DNA of 64,000 bases from positions 51,310,087-51,374,086 of the forward strand of contig NC_089763.1 in assembly GCF_040412425.1 (NCBI RefSeq). The letters run 5' to 3'. This document shows positions 12,361 to 29,790 of this stretch, one piece after another. The notes beneath the pieces are model-generated. The model did no database searches. It saw nothing but the letters and a program-made list of their open reading frames with translations, and was not told the origin of the DNA. The stretch is from Macrobrachium rosenbergii (taxonomy: Eukaryota > Arthropoda > Malacostraca > Decapoda > Palaemonidae). Each line of letters starts with the position of its first letter. Within the stretch, counting starts at the first letter, position 1. A program made the translations under genes and the position numbers.

Positions 12361-13890
12361 AGCTTAACCCACTTCATATGGAACACGCCCATAGGGGCCA
12401 TAGACTTGAAATTCAAGCTTCCAAAGAATATGGAGTTCATTTGAAAAATGCAACAGAAAGTAAGAGGTATCACAAAAATAAAAGATCAGTTATTAGTACA
12501 GAAAAAATAAATTAAATTAATATATAAACAGACAAAAATGTAAGAAAATTATTAAAATACTAGTTAAATTGATTTATGGTAGTATTGCGTTACATCTTCG
12601 CTTGAACTTCTCAAGGAGACTGTTCCACAGTCCAACGGTATGAGGAATAAAGGGCCTCTGGAACTGAGAAGTTCGACAGCGAGGCATATTTACTGCATAT
12701 TGGTGCTGCTGTTCAGCAAATCTGGTTGCTCGCCGCAGGAAAAGAGGATCTGGAATCAATTGTTAATGCGAAAGATCTCTGTTAAAAACAATTTATGAAA
12801 AAATGACAAACACGAGACCATCCGTCGATGGTACAAGTCATAATTGCTAATCTAATCTTAGTAAACATAAACCTACCACCACGAAACACACAATCTAAAA
12901 GAGGAAACCTCTGGCAGAAGCTGACATCCACAACGGAGAACAGTATTCTAATAAAGGAAGGGCAAATTGATTTTATCACTGTTATTAATATATGAGGCCT
13001 TACGTACAATACCTAACTCGTCCAGCATTTGCTAACACTTTCATTCAAAAGTTATACCAAGTACAGTTAAAGTTTCAGACCCACTCTACAGAGTCCCAAC
13101 CACTTGGAGGGGAGGATGGGGGGGGGGAAATCTGTCCGAGATCTATTATTCAATAGTGTTTTCGTTTTACTGGAGTTCAGCTTCATATCCCACCGACTTC
13201 ACCATTCACTATCACACTCCATGTCACTATTGAGACTAATTGCAGCTCCATTTCTCATACTGAGACTAATTGCAGCTCTATGTATCATAAGTGGAGATTT
13301 TACTACACCCGCAAGTGTTGCATCATCGGCAAAGGCTACTAAACTATCTTGTTTTCCAGGCCAATAACTATATCACTTCTATATACTAAAAATAACAGTG
13401 GTCCAAGAACAATGCCCTGTGGAACTCCAGGCACAATAGGTCTTGGTTCACGACAGTTCCAGTCAACAGCAACTCGCTGCTGCCTACCTGTGAAGAAATC
13501 TTGAAGTAATCCTAAAACAGCTACCCCCTCCAAGAGTCTGAAGCTTATAATTATAATGAGTGCCCTGTGGTTTACTAAATCGAAAGCAGCTCTAAAATCT
13601 ATTTGAACAACTCTGCACTCAAAGCCCATGTACCTAACTGCTTCCTATGCGCAAATCGCTATCAGCTAACAATCCATTAGGTTCAACATACTTGTATAAT
13701 GGCTTAACAAATAAGTTTTTTCTGCAACTTTGGAGAGCATAGGAAGAATAGAAATTGACCTGTAGGTACTGCAGTCTGCAGATTTGCCACCCAAAATCAA
13801 AACAATTAAAACATTCATCAGTTCTACGAATGACAAAATGCCTATTGATAACGGGACTTAGTAACTCCACTCCAATAGTCATATAATATG
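12357..13890 (-). pseudogene. CR1/Jockey-like LINE, decayed reverse transcriptase and 3' UTR
   Basis: Read on the minus strand, pieces of a non-LTR reverse transcriptase appear in order across several frames. First is a YRSISILPMLSKV-type motif (about 13770-13730). Next are LYKYVEPNGLLAD (about 13690), an IDF.AAFDLVNHRAL motif and a GVPQG.VLGPLLFL motif (13629-13400). The catalytic FADD box is at 13322-13333. A late C-terminal piece at 12759-12574 holds a PRCRTSQFQRPFIPHTVGLWNSL-like segment, which I give here only by its words PRCRT, FIPH and LWNSL. A roughly 220-bp 3' UTR then ends in the (TAA)n tail. Several stops and shifts make it non-functional. A 32-bp tandem duplication lies near 13227-13280. 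Clade placement rests on motif wording and is moderately sure. Confidence 0.8.
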
Positions 13891-15003
13891 GTTTGAAATT
13901 CACGAAATTTTCAAGGTATAAAAGAGAAATCACCAGCGTACGTTGTGCTTTTCGCCATAGCGAAAAGCAAGACAAGCTAGAACAAGGAAGGAAACTATTG
14001 ACCGAAGTACATTTCACATTATTCATGCTCACGACTAATTAAGAAATTTTGCAGTCACTGACAAACATAATAAAATCAGAAGAATGAACACAAAAGCATG
14101 CAAATATAAGAATATTTACAATGCAGATTTTTTTTCTTACAAAATATTTCCTATGAAGACTTGCTTCTTCAGCTGCTTCTCAACCCCAAATACACGACCT
14201 CATCTCTGTAAATAGAAATCCAGGAAGTACAGTACATTCGCGAAACACAAAGCGTGAGCAGTTTGTGGGCCTCAATTCTACCTCATTAATGACGCGGGCT
14301 GTTTTGCTGCAAACATCGTGAGAAATAGCATCCGTTTGCGACATTTGTCCAACGTCTCAGTCATATTATCTACCTGTTCGTCTGCTTATTTGTCGATCAT
14401 TTATATAAGACAATAACATCAACTTCTTTTGAACTACAAAATATTAATTCCTCTTCGGACTGGGTAATTCTAACATAGTTCCTTAACAATTATCTAATGT
14501 TTTTTATCGATCATCATCTCTAGTTTGCAATAACCAAGGAAAGCCTAATTGAGGATACCAATACTCTGGAATTTAAATTTGAAAATACTGGAAAATTACC
14601 AAAGAACAGACACATGCCGACCGAACTTATATCCTCCTCAGACGATGGGTCGCTGCAAAAGAGCGGAGATTTGTAGAAGGTAAAGCACATGAAAAGACAT
14701 AAATGGAGGAATTCCGCAAAGACCCTTAGTATCATAAGGAACTGGAGGCGATTAGTTTGGTTTAGCATTCAAGTACATGGTCAAAACTATGACTAGATAA
14801 TCAGAATCGTAATTCAAAAATAACCACCTCCACAAATGCCCAAGTTAATTAACCTATAGAACAAATTCATACATCACTATGCAAATAACGGAAAACTAAA
14901 CGAGAACGATTAAAGACAATGAAACAGTTAAACTTGTAGTATAAAATGACTGCGTGAATCTACATAACTTACATAAATTTTTCCCTTGGAGCCATAAACT
15001 GAA
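13891..15003. other. Non-coding stretch
   Basis: No gene recognised; AT-rich with short open frames only. Confidence 0.4.
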
Positions 15004-15063
15004 CTAGTTAATAACATACACATGCATATATATACATATATATATATACACACATACACATAC

Positions 15064-15118
<55 letters not shown>
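15004..15118. repeat. AT-rich compound microsatellite
   Basis: ACAT/TATA repeats followed by pure (AT)n from about 15065. Confidence 0.93.
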
Positions 15119-15121
<3 letters not shown>

Positions 15122-15282
15122 AGCCTAATGTTTATCGACGTCGACTCCAGGTCATCGATACGTACTGTTGGGCGTTCGAGGCTCCCATGTACCGAATCGT
15201 TTTTCAGTTATAGTTCCCTTCAGTGATATTCCCGAAGTATCGCAAATTGAATATTTAAACGAAATTTGTAACTTGAGGTTTC

Positions 15283-15283
15283 T

Positions 15284-15359
<76 letters not shown>

Positions 15360-15380
15360 CATTATATATATTATATATAT
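15283..15380. repeat. (AT)n microsatellite, interrupted
   Basis: AT runs broken by AATT and TTATA steps. Confidence 0.93.
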
Positions 15381-18063
<2,683 letters not shown>

Positions 18064-18150
18064 CGAATGTTAGGGCATCTGGAACACCAGAGATTAAGCA
18101 GGAATAAGACGGAAAAAGCCAGCGCAGCATTATAAATTTATTTTCTAAAT

Positions 18151-18177
18151 TTTCGAGACGTTAAGTCTCATCTTCAG
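18151..18177 (-). ncRNA. Hammerhead-ribozyme-like core, left arm
   Basis: The minus strand reads CTGAAGA (18171-18177), then T, a perfect 5-bp stem GAGAC/GTCTC with loop TTAAC, then GAAA (18151-18154). CTGAAGA fits the hammerhead consensus CUGANGA, where N is free, and GAAA is the second conserved box. Flanking strands that would form stems I and III were not resolved by eye. Confidence 0.6.
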
Positions 18178-18406
18178 GGCTGTAAAATATACAAAATTTA
18201 CAAATTAAAGCCAGGCTCAGTAAAAACAACAGTTACAAAAGTGAAAAATCATAAAAATCTTGGTCTAAAAATAAAAATAAAATAAAAAATAAAATATAAG
18301 GTGAAGAATGCTTAAATCAGTACCTATCTCTACTGGAGTTAACAACTGTATGACGTTCACCCGTTTGGAAGGACGTTAAATTGCAAATTTTGTATACTTT
18401 ACAGCC

Positions 18407-18433
18407 CTGAAGATGAAACTTAACGTCTCGAAA
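18407..18433 (+). ncRNA. Hammerhead-ribozyme-like core, right arm
   Basis: The plus strand reads CTGAAGA (18407-18413), a stem II with one mismatch (GAAAC against GTCTC), loop TTAAC, then GAAA (18430-18433). It is the inverted partner of the left-arm core and one substitution away from its perfect stem. Confidence 0.55.
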
Positions 18434-18486
18434 ATGTGGAAAATAAATGTATAACGCTGCGCTGGCTTTTTTCCGTCCTATTCCTG

Positions 18487-18755
<269 letters not shown>

Positions 18756-18982
18756 CGATGTAGTAAAAAAGGCTGACTGACTTAGGTAAAAAAACATATA
18801 TGTATATATTAGTTTTTGGTGTGGTTACAAACATGCAAATAGAAAATGACAGTAGGGTTGGAAATAGGCTGTAAAATTCGAGTCTTGGGAGAAAAGATAA
18901 CAGTCAAGAAAGAGGTGCTGGAACATAAGAACCTTAATATCCTAAAATCCGTGGACGTGAGGAAAGTACAGGTACAATAATG

Positions 18983-18983
<1 letters not shown>

Positions 18984-19035
<52 letters not shown>

Positions 19036-19085
19036 GTTGTTCTGTATTTTCTGTGAGTCTTTTGTAAAATCGACTGACTGGTTAA

Positions 19086-19114
<29 letters not shown>
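18984..19114. repeat. Two (GT)n tracts
   Basis: GT runs at 18984-19034 and 19086-19114. The sequence between 18751 and 18983 holds no recognisable gene. Confidence 0.95.
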
Positions 19115-19117
<3 letters not shown>

Positions 19118-19334
19118 TAGACGTTCTGTTCAGAATGCAGCTTGAACTGAAAGTTTTGCTATTAGGGTGAAAGGTGATTACACATTACCGAAAATCACAA
19201 GTAAATTCTCAAGCAAAGATCAAGGGCAAACCTATAGTGCTTCGATGTTTTAAAAACATTAGAAAAGAAGTATTCTAACTTGCATAGATGAGTGGTGTGG
19301 ATGATCCTTATTACAGAATCTGAGACAAGTGATC

Positions 19335-19338
<4 letters not shown>

Positions 19339-19409
<71 letters not shown>
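19339..19409. repeat. (GA)n microsatellite
   Basis: Pure GA tract of about 35 units. Confidence 0.97.
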
Positions 19410-19411
<2 letters not shown>

Positions 19412-20933
19412 GCTCAAGAACAATGTATACAGCAGAGCTTGAGTTCTTGGTACTGAGCTTAAACAAAATCTCGTATCTCCTTGAATTAGAAACCTTAGCA
19501 AAAGCTCAAGAAGATCAAATGGCCATTGGCCCTTTGTGTGAAGAGTTTTTACCGCAGCAGAAAACAGTCAACAGTCTCCAGGAATGTTTCACACAACACC
19601 AGCCTTCCGTAACCCGTTCAAATAAAAACCACACAGGAAACACCTCAACATAAAAACTCGTATTGTGTTTGCAGTTCGTATGTCCATGAATATGAAACCT
19701 TACCGAATACCCGAAGATCGGCTGGCACTGGGTTGTTTTTTATTAGTAGAAATAAACACAATCAGCAGTTCAAAAAAGTCAGTTCTGTAGCTTTTCATTT
19801 GCCTTTTTGAACTATTCTGTGTTTTCTAATATTTTGCCTTTTTCCCCCCAATATCTGACACTTTAAATATTCTTGGTGTTTGTCGGTCTCAGAATTAAAA
19901 GTTTTACTTTGCTTTTTTTTCGTTTCTGGATATTTTTTAAGTCGATTTGCCAGGTCTGCACTTCCTTCATAATCTTCCAACTTATGGCCTGGAATCTGGA
20001 TATCTGTGTATTTTCAGCCTTACGTATTAAGAACTAACCAACCTTCTAAATACTTCTTATGAAACCGATAGCTTTCCTGCCTGTTCTCTCTCTCCGGATA
20101 TGGAAAAATTCTAGGCTTTTCTCCGAACAGCGAGCAGATTCTCCAGTATTTCGCTCTAATGAACAGCACAAATCCCAAACATTTTTCTGATAGTTGGCAC
20201 ATGCTCCGACATTTTGTTTTATCGAAAAAAAAAAAAACTATTTCTAACTATGCACTCGACTGTTATGTTGAAAACGTTGCGATTCTTTCCTGACAGTCAG
20301 AATTCTGGGCGTTTTCATCCATACCCTGAAAAATCTCCAATCCTTCTGAATGACGGCTAATTCTCTTCTGGTTAGCTTTAAGGACTGTATCCGTAAAATT
20401 CTTAAACATTTTCAAATGTAAGAAGTGTTAATTTCACCTTGCTTCCCCTAACTTCAATGATTCGATAAAAAAAACTATTTAATTCAATAGAAATAGTTTG
20501 TCCTACCTAAACCATATGGGTTAACAGATTAAAATATGTTCAATAAAAACTTTCCTAATCTACAGTACAACAAGAACGTGCTGAATTACTCTCGCCGCTC
20601 ATTCACCACAAATCCTCAAACCAAACCCCAAACAGGGGGTTTGCTTATCCCTCTCCTTTCATCAACATTAGGTTTATGACCCCCCAAAACCCCGGCAGCT
20701 TCAGTCCACCACCAAGTCAAAAGTCGTTGCTCCATTGACCTCAACAAGACAGTAAAAACGTTGGCCGTAAATTTCTTTTGACGAATTTCTGCTGACTGCA
20801 CATCATTCGGGTCGGCGTTTATTCGTAAATTGACCCAGACTTTTGAATTATCACGGACGATATAAAGGGACCGACAAAATTCTTATTCTGAGGAAATGAG
20901 TTTAATGTCATCAGACTTTCTCTGTATGCCTTT

Positions 20934-20936
<3 letters not shown>
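19410..20936. other. Non-coding stretch
   Basis: No gene recognised. A 76-codon plus frame at 19423-19653 follows the GA tract but shows no known domain or splice context. Confidence 0.4.
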
Positions 20937-20974
<38 letters not shown>

Positions 20975-20975
20975 G

Positions 20976-21061
<86 letters not shown>

Positions 21062-21160
21062 TATATACATATATATATATATACACACATATCTATATAT
21101 ATATTATATATATATATATATGTATACATACATATACATATATATATATACACACACACC
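20937..21160. repeat. (AC)n(AT)n compound microsatellite
   Basis: AC run 20937-20970, then long AT runs with ACAT and ATAC interruptions. Confidence 0.95.
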
Positions 21161-22674
21161 AAGCCGTTTCTCCTAATGAGGGTGGCTCCTGAGAAAACGA
21201 AAAATTTCCGTTCAAATCTTCATACTTCAAGCACTGAATCATGGATGAACCACTTATGCACAAAACTTCCGCACCACCAGTGAAAGGATGGGAGGTTTAA
21301 GCCAAGTAGTAAGTGAGTGTAAATGTAACAGAAATAAGATGGTCTGCAGGTTTTTATTTCTCGCTAAGTTTCAAACGAAAGCTAATATAAAATAACTGAT
21401 TTCGTAAAATCATTGTGGGTTGAAGCATTTAGTGCACCTTTAATTTTTCTGCACTGGACAAATAACGTTAAATTCTACCAGCAGGCAGACTATCTTAATA
21501 TTAGATGGAAATGTTCAATATCGTCATTATTCACCTTCCTAATATCCGTGTTAACCATTTCGTTCGGAATTTTCAGTTCACAAAACAGAACGAGAATTGT
21601 CAAAAGAGAGGTAGTAATTTATAAGTCAGAAATAAGCTGGGTTAATGGAAAAAATTAGACATATAAAATAAAGAATATGACACTTAACAGAAGAAAACGA
21701 AATCTAACACAAAAACGACTCATTTTGCCAGTCACCCGATTTTCCTTCATTCTCATCATTTCAACGACGCTTGTTAGAACGCCACCAAGCAGAATTCGGC
21801 CGGTGGAGCAAGCCTTTGAATGGTGTTTCTCGTATTCAGCGAAAGGAGCCTTGAGCATTAACGAGAACATTCAGCGACGGCATTTATACTGAATAAGGTA
21901 TCATTAGGTTGACCATTAACGAGCGCTTTGCAAACGGCCACTCCCTAAATCTTGCACCGATTCCCGGCCTTGTGCGTTGTCGGTCATCAATCCTGCGGCG
22001 CGGAAAAAAGGAAGTCATTCTCGTGCACGCTCAAGCTTCGGCGGCCAATATTTCTCTACATCCGGCATCTAAACTTGTGCTTTTCCTTGAAGGTTATGGT
22101 CACAATCTCCAAAAGATTAATCTATATACAGTCTTTTAACTAATGCAAAAGTAAAAACGAGGAAGATAATAGAAAAAAAAAAATACTTTGGAATTAATTT
22201 TTTCCCAGCATACTTTCAGTAATTGCTTTTCTTTCAGTGTTAGTGGGATACAGATCCAAAAAAATTAAGTCAAATCTAGATATATAATAACATTTAAAAA
22301 CATCGCCATAAAACCGAAAGACGAAAGACTTGCGAATACAGGTATGCAGAGGAATTACATTCTAAGCACAAAGGCAAGCAATAGCATGTAATGTTTAAAA
22401 TTTTGAACACTGTCATTTTCACTCGATCTATAATAACGTAAGTAGGAACACAAAGGAATAATTAACAAATAAACACTAACGCAAACACACACACACATAT
22501 ATACATATATATATACACACGTGCAGCGTCTGTATACATATGTATATGGAGCTGAGCAGCATCTTTTGCTTGTCCCTTTAAAGGTAAGAGGAAAATTGTT
22601 GAGTATTGTTAGAGTTATAGGTGCCAAATGTTCATTTGCACTACATATACATACATTATATATACTGTATACAT

Positions 22675-22676
<2 letters not shown>
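21161..22676. other. Non-coding stretch
   Basis: No gene recognised. Segment 21700-22100 is GC-richer, with overlapping short open frames on both strands, none recognisable. A short AC/ATAC patch lies near 22485-22520. Confidence 0.4.

Positions 22677-22733
<57 letters not shown>
22677..22733. repeat. (AGAT)n microsatellite
   Basis: Pure tetranucleotide tract of about 14 units, followed by AT-rich sequence. Confidence 0.96.
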
Positions 22734-22920
22734 TATATATATTTATACTTTATATATATATATATGAATTTATATGAATTTATCTATTGATAGACGGATG
22801 GATAAAAATAAGCTACGATGCAGAAACATTAAGAAGTACACACTACTATCAAATTTTTACTTTTACTCTGGGTAGAAAGGACAATGGAGAAACCAGAACA
22901 CAAAATACCTACAGAAAATA

Positions 22921-22922
<2 letters not shown>

Positions 22923-22993
<71 letters not shown>
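22923..22993. repeat. (ATT)n microsatellite
   Basis: About 23 ATT units. No LINE 3' end could be recognised beside it. Confidence 0.97.
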
Positions 22994-24112
22994 TGCATTT
23001 CCCACTTGCGCTGGGAAAGAGAGGGGACCTTTAAAAATGAGGTTTTCCACACAGCGTAAACTCTAGCTTCCAATACCCTAAAGGGATTTCTGACTCTTGA
23101 AGAAACTTCTGTTTTTACTCTACTACAATTACATACATCCGTTTAAGCAACACGAGGAAAGAAATCTTTGAAATAATAATATTTTCATTACAATTTTTGT
23201 CTTTTCAAATGCATAATAACTTTAAGAGAAAAAATATGTTTCATACAGATAAATTATTTTATCGGCGCCTTTGTTTTTTTTATGCACAGCAAGTTTTCAA
23301 ATCCAGGTTGCTAATAGGAAACGCAATGAAAAAGAATGAAGCTAAACAAAGAGGCAAGGAAAAAAAAGACCCATTCATTTTATAAGTGGCATACAGTACA
23401 TATAATCCATATCACAAAATTACTCTTGTACTGGTGATATAGTGGTGTTCATATGAGAGGGTACTTGCATAAAATCGTTAGCCTAATCCGCCAGCACTCA
23501 GCTAATGATTGATGCAAGGTATGTTCTCCCTTGGTCACGAGAAATTACTTCAAACTGACAACTGAAAAAAAAAAAACAGACTTCCAGAAACATTCACAAT
23601 TAAAATCTACCGAGAAACAAGGAATCATTCACAATACCTAACCTTTTTCTTCTAACTGTACAGATGTCAACAAATAAGAACTTTTACAGCACGGAAAGAA
23701 AATCTCATTATGTCAGAACCATCACTAAAGTACGGCAGACAACATTTTCACAGACTCCAAACATTTTCATACAGCGACCAAAGTTTTCCGTCGTTTGTTT
23801 TCCGAGGACATGGAGATGTTTCTTTCTCGTCCTGTCTGCTACCTACTTTTTTTTTTTGTAAGTCCTCCCTCCCTTCCATAAATTAATTTGGTCCTTCCTC
23901 CTTTTCATGAATTATTTTTCGAGACGCATGACGCAGCATGATTCCTAAACTATTGAAGTGAATACGGATGCTTAAAAAGAATTGCATAGGCATGGAAAGA
24001 AGATAGGTAAATGAAAAAATATATTCCTGTACATAAGTGATCACCTTGAGCTTTAAGTAATGAGAAGTAATCGACGACAAGTGGAAGCTATCAGCGATAC
24101 CTCTGACCTCCT

Positions 24113-24113
<1 letters not shown>
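22994..24113. other. Non-coding stretch
   Basis: No gene or repeat family recognised. Confidence 0.4.

Positions 24114-24181
<68 letters not shown>
24114..24181. repeat. (GA)n microsatellite
   Basis: Pure GA tract. Confidence 0.97.
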
Positions 24182-24182
<1 letters not shown>

Positions 24183-25739
24183 CTGGTTCAATGATCACCT
24201 TTTTATATGGTACCCACAAAGACCCTATTTCCTGTGGTCATCTTACCTACGGCAGAAATGGTGATAGAATTGTGACTGGTCAAGATGGCACCCATCATAA
24301 GCTTTAGATACAATTCACTTTCTTTTTTTTTTTTTTGCATTATTTTGTTTTTTTCTGGTTTCTTCCTATCTCTCTTTTTTCAGTGCCCTCTTTTCTTCTA
24401 CTCTCGCAAAGAGCCAGTCTCATCACACAATGACCTCTGCTTTCCAAGGCGTCCATTTACAAGATTTTTTCCAGAAACTTTAATCAAGAGAAAGAGACAC
24501 TTCTCGTGCCTGATATTTCGACTTCAGATTCAGGTTACAGAGGATTAGGAAATAATTCTGGAACCTGACTAATGTCGTTAATCAGAAACTTAATTGCTTT
24601 CTGGTTTGAATTCAATTTCGGCTTTATATAAAAGGATAGAAGACTACATATGCAGAATTAATTTCGATTCTGAATGAATGGTGAGATGCCTCTAGCTCTA
24701 AAGATCACTTTGGCAATATATAAGGCTTGTTTCAATTACATGGTGAGAGAGAACTTTAGTTTAAAAAATGACACAGTTTATAGATTAAAAGGCCTTGGTC
24801 TCAAAACTTTATCAAGTCTTTGAATCACAAACTAAAGCGATGGGTCCTTTGTAAAATTTAATTTTCTTATTTTAACTTTACTTGGGGTACCATTTTAGCT
24901 TTTAAAGTTAACACAGGATTGTCTTTCTCAAAACCTGAACTTCGAATGGATATGGTATTTGTACAAAAGTCAAGTAGTTAGAACTGGGTCTAAATAAAAT
25001 ACATTTTATTTAAATATATGTCTAAATAAAATACATTTTATTTAAATATGTCTAGTACGGCCAAGCATGCACTTTCAGCATAGAAACTTAAACCAAACAT
25101 TGTCAAAAGGCTTGGTGCAGCATATGGGTCGAGAACATTAATTACATGGCCACCAATCTGAGTAAGGCAACATAGACGTTCACCCGAGATGATCTAGTCG
25201 GCACAACAGTAGTCTCAAACTAGGCAACTACGCAAGACATGCTGGTATTCAATTTAAAATTTCGATTTTGATTCGCATAAGAAGGTATCTCATATTCAAA
25301 CTTCAAATTTTCTATCCGAAAAATGAATTTGTATGTTGTACTATGGCTTGAGGTATTGTGAATTCAGCGTTTTACAGAGAGATTCTATTAGAAAAAACTT
25401 TTCATTCTGGCTTATATGAAGCACACACATTTTCTGTTTGACTCCTGTTAAAAGCCCTAAAAGATAAGCTATTTGAAATAAATTCTAAATAAGCTATGCT
25501 ATATAAACGGAAGAATATTTTCGACTTATAAATTAATTGATATGACCCTCCTTCCAGAAAACCTTGGCCCTGCTTCCAAAATACATTAAGTACAACTGAT
25601 ATACATTCGTGCTCGAAATCAAAAAAATATATATTGGAAAACTTGTCACTGAGTGAAACTAAATGAATATTGTTTCACCAACTTCGGTAAAATTCCTAGG
25701 ATACGTAGCACATTCATATATGTCTTTTAAATAGAATGC

Positions 25740-25743
<4 letters not shown>
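24182..25743. other. Non-coding stretch
   Basis: No gene recognised. It contains the 32-bp tandem palindrome listed separately. Confidence 0.4.
24988..25049. repeat. 32-bp tandem duplication of a palindrome
   Basis: Two units with period 32 start at 24988 and 25020. Each holds the arms TAAATAAAAT and ATTTTATTTA around AC, a 22-bp inverted repeat. Confidence 0.88.
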
Positions 25744-27594
<1,851 letters not shown>

Positions 27595-27666
27595 ATATGT
27601 ATGTATGTGTATATTATATATTTATATATACATATATAGTATATACATACATGTATACATACATAT

Positions 27667-27756
<90 letters not shown>
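27595..27756. repeat. (ATGT)n/(AC)n/(AT)n microsatellite at the retrotransposon insertion site
   Basis: AT-rich tetranucleotides, then (AC)n at about 27670-27698, then (AT)n up to the LTR start at 27757. The other side of the retrotransposon (36958-36984) is also (AT)n, so the element sits inside an AT tract. Confidence 0.93.
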
Positions 27757-27760
<4 letters not shown>

Positions 27761-27877
27761 ACGAGGACAGAATTAACACCCTTTTGAAGGTGTACGTAAC
27801 GTGCTCCAACGATCTTTAATCATGAAACGGAAGCGTATGAACGTTCGCTCACGGCAACACTTACATCTATTTTTCTC

Positions 27878-27943
<66 letters not shown>

Positions 27944-28946
27944 GTGTATCACCTCTCTCTCTCTCTCTCTCTGTGTATCGCCTCTCTCTCTCTCTCTCAT
28001 CGTTTTCCGAAGTTCACCCACCCGAATCGCACTCATTCTCACCAAATCGATTAAATGGACCATTTAAAGAAACGCAATAGTTTCTACAAAAATAGGTTTA
28101 TTATTCAAATAACCCAACAAGAAATGAATAAAACAAAGCAAAGATTAAAATGCATAATAAATGAAATATCGAGTTAGATAACTAAACTCTGAACTGCAAA
28201 ACACTTCTGATTAAAGAAGTCTCACTATGGCTAATAGCCTGAAAATATCCAAACTCACATACTCCCCAAATCAATAATTAGTCATGTCAAAACCAGTCTA
28301 CCACATGTTATTCGAACAGTCCACACTGTCTACCGACATCTGTCCACAGACATCTGTCGGAAGAATTAAACATGATAGAAAACTCCCAAAATATATGAAA
28401 TGCAAAACACAATAATGGAAAGTGTAAAATGCATAGCCAAGATATGGCAAACGTAACATGACAAAACAATAATATAAAAGAGGTATGAATATTCATATTA
28501 AATCTCCCACACCAGTTCAAAAGTTCATAATGATTAGAAAATCATAGTAAAAATCACAAGTTCAATTTTCTCCCATAAAAACAGAGATTTCAAAGTCTAC
28601 CTTATCTGCCGTTCAAAGCCTGGATCCTCTCCAAAGCTACGTCTAGACAACTGCAGTTCTATCACGTTAATGAACGATCAAACTCACTTTTAGGGCAGAT
28701 TTTGGCGTAATCTAGATCAAATTAACGCACGTACTCACGAATATACATAACACTTCGGAAGATCACCTGACTGGCAATATTGCTGAGGAATCAAACTATT
28801 TGTTGAACACAAAGATTTTACCTCGAGTCTCTCGACCTACTTCCATCTGACTCCATAAATTCTTTCATCACATCTTAAAGCATTGAAGCTATGAAATGCA
28901 TATATGTGTCCTTTAAAACTTGTAGCAGCCATATTTTTCTGAAATA
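27757..28946 (-). repeat. 3' LTR (in element orientation)
   Basis: The direct repeat begins TGTAACGAGGACAG at 27757 and matches the other copy to 28946. In element sense it ends GTTACA. It includes an interrupted (CT)n block at about 27883-28010. The right-hand limit is uncertain because similarity stops where the partner LTR enters (AT)n. A TG-type end could lie further in, for example near 28962. Confidence 0.92.
28097..28102 (-). promoter_or_regulatory. Polyadenylation signal in 3' LTR
   Basis: AATAAA on the minus strand, about 340 bp before the LTR end. It is the only candidate that I noted in this part of the LTR. An identical copy exists in the 5' LTR. Confidence 0.4.
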
Positions 28947-29100
28947 GAGCTCGGCCACCACATAAGAGCGTCTCGCTCTCCTCAACGGCAAACTAAAACA
29001 AAAGCATATGTATAAAACATAACAGAATAGGACTATGATCAATTAGCAATGTCTACTGCACTGCAGCTTTAAGGACTGCTCTCATGACGCACTTCCAAAG
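28947..29100 (-). other. Region between env-like frame and 3' LTR
   Basis: About 150 bp without coding content. A purine-rich word (GAGGAGAGCGAGACG in element sense, about 28968-28982) is the best polypurine-tract candidate, but it is not directly adjacent to the apparent LTR edge. Confidence 0.3.
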
Positions 29101-29790
29101 TCACTGGGGTTGAGTTTTAGAGCCTTTACATGTAATCTTACAAACACGAATAAGCTTTACTACTCCCACAACAAGAATTATCAGTAAAATAGCTATTAAG
29201 ACAATTAAAATTGTCGGCATAATATATTCCTGATACTGGAACATCACGGAATCGTCAATGTCTTCCAACGGTGGAACCGTCATTGGCACCTTGGTTGTAG
29301 GTACCTCCACTACCAAATGCTCGTTATGCGTATGACGCATAATTATCTTCTCGGAACTGTTGAATACAGCACGGCTAAGTACGAGAAATTCCGTAGACAG
29401 GATTCTGCAGGATGAATCAAACAGTTTGGATCCTCGGAGAACGAATGATGTCGACTTGTTGCTCTGGCACATCATTGTAACTGCATACTCCTTGTAAAAC
29501 ACAGCAGGAAGAGTACTGGTGGACTCAATGTGGTAATCTCGCAGGAACTGTCTAAAGTCACATTCTGTCGGAGTCTGTCCATGAACTAATGATAATTCAC
29601 AACCACCCACAGACACAACTCGCAACTGGAAAATACTACTGTCACACACACACCTCTAACTAAAGTACAACTCGTCTTATAATCAACTCCCGAACCTTGA
29701 TACTGATCTCCCAAAATGAACATGGTCTCTACTCTATCCCCTGTCACTACTGAGTCTCCCAAAAACACTCGAAAAAGGTCTAATAACAAA
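29101..29790 (-). pseudogene. Env-like membrane protein of the retrotransposon, frame broken
   Basis: The third ORF lies downstream of pol. The larger piece (29101-29649, 182 codons, no ATG at its start) holds several cysteines, two N-glycosylation sequons (NKS, NSS), a strongly hydrophobic segment at about residues 146-166, and a short basic Cys-containing tail. That is the layout of a type I membrane protein C-terminus, as in envelope proteins of errantivirus-type gypsy elements. A second frame (29586-29789) overlaps it. The switch falls in a GT-dinucleotide run near 29641-29655, a likely slippage or error site. No signal peptide or fusion peptide was recognised, and upstream sequence to 30470 has no long frame. 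Identification as Env rests on position and topology, not on sequence recognition. Confidence 0.55.
29775..29790 (-). promoter_or_regulatory. Candidate splice acceptor for env-like mRNA
   Basis: The minus strand reads CCTTTTTGTTATTAG followed by ACC, a pyrimidine-rich tract ending in AG, just upstream of the env-like frame. With the leader donors at 35310-35332 it could make a subgenomic env message, as in retroviruses. Inference only. Confidence 0.3.

Noticed and set aside
19423..19653. 76-codon frame after a (GA)n tract as a small gene
   Set aside because: No recognisable domain, splice context or regulatory signals. Glu/Gln-rich composition is unremarkable.
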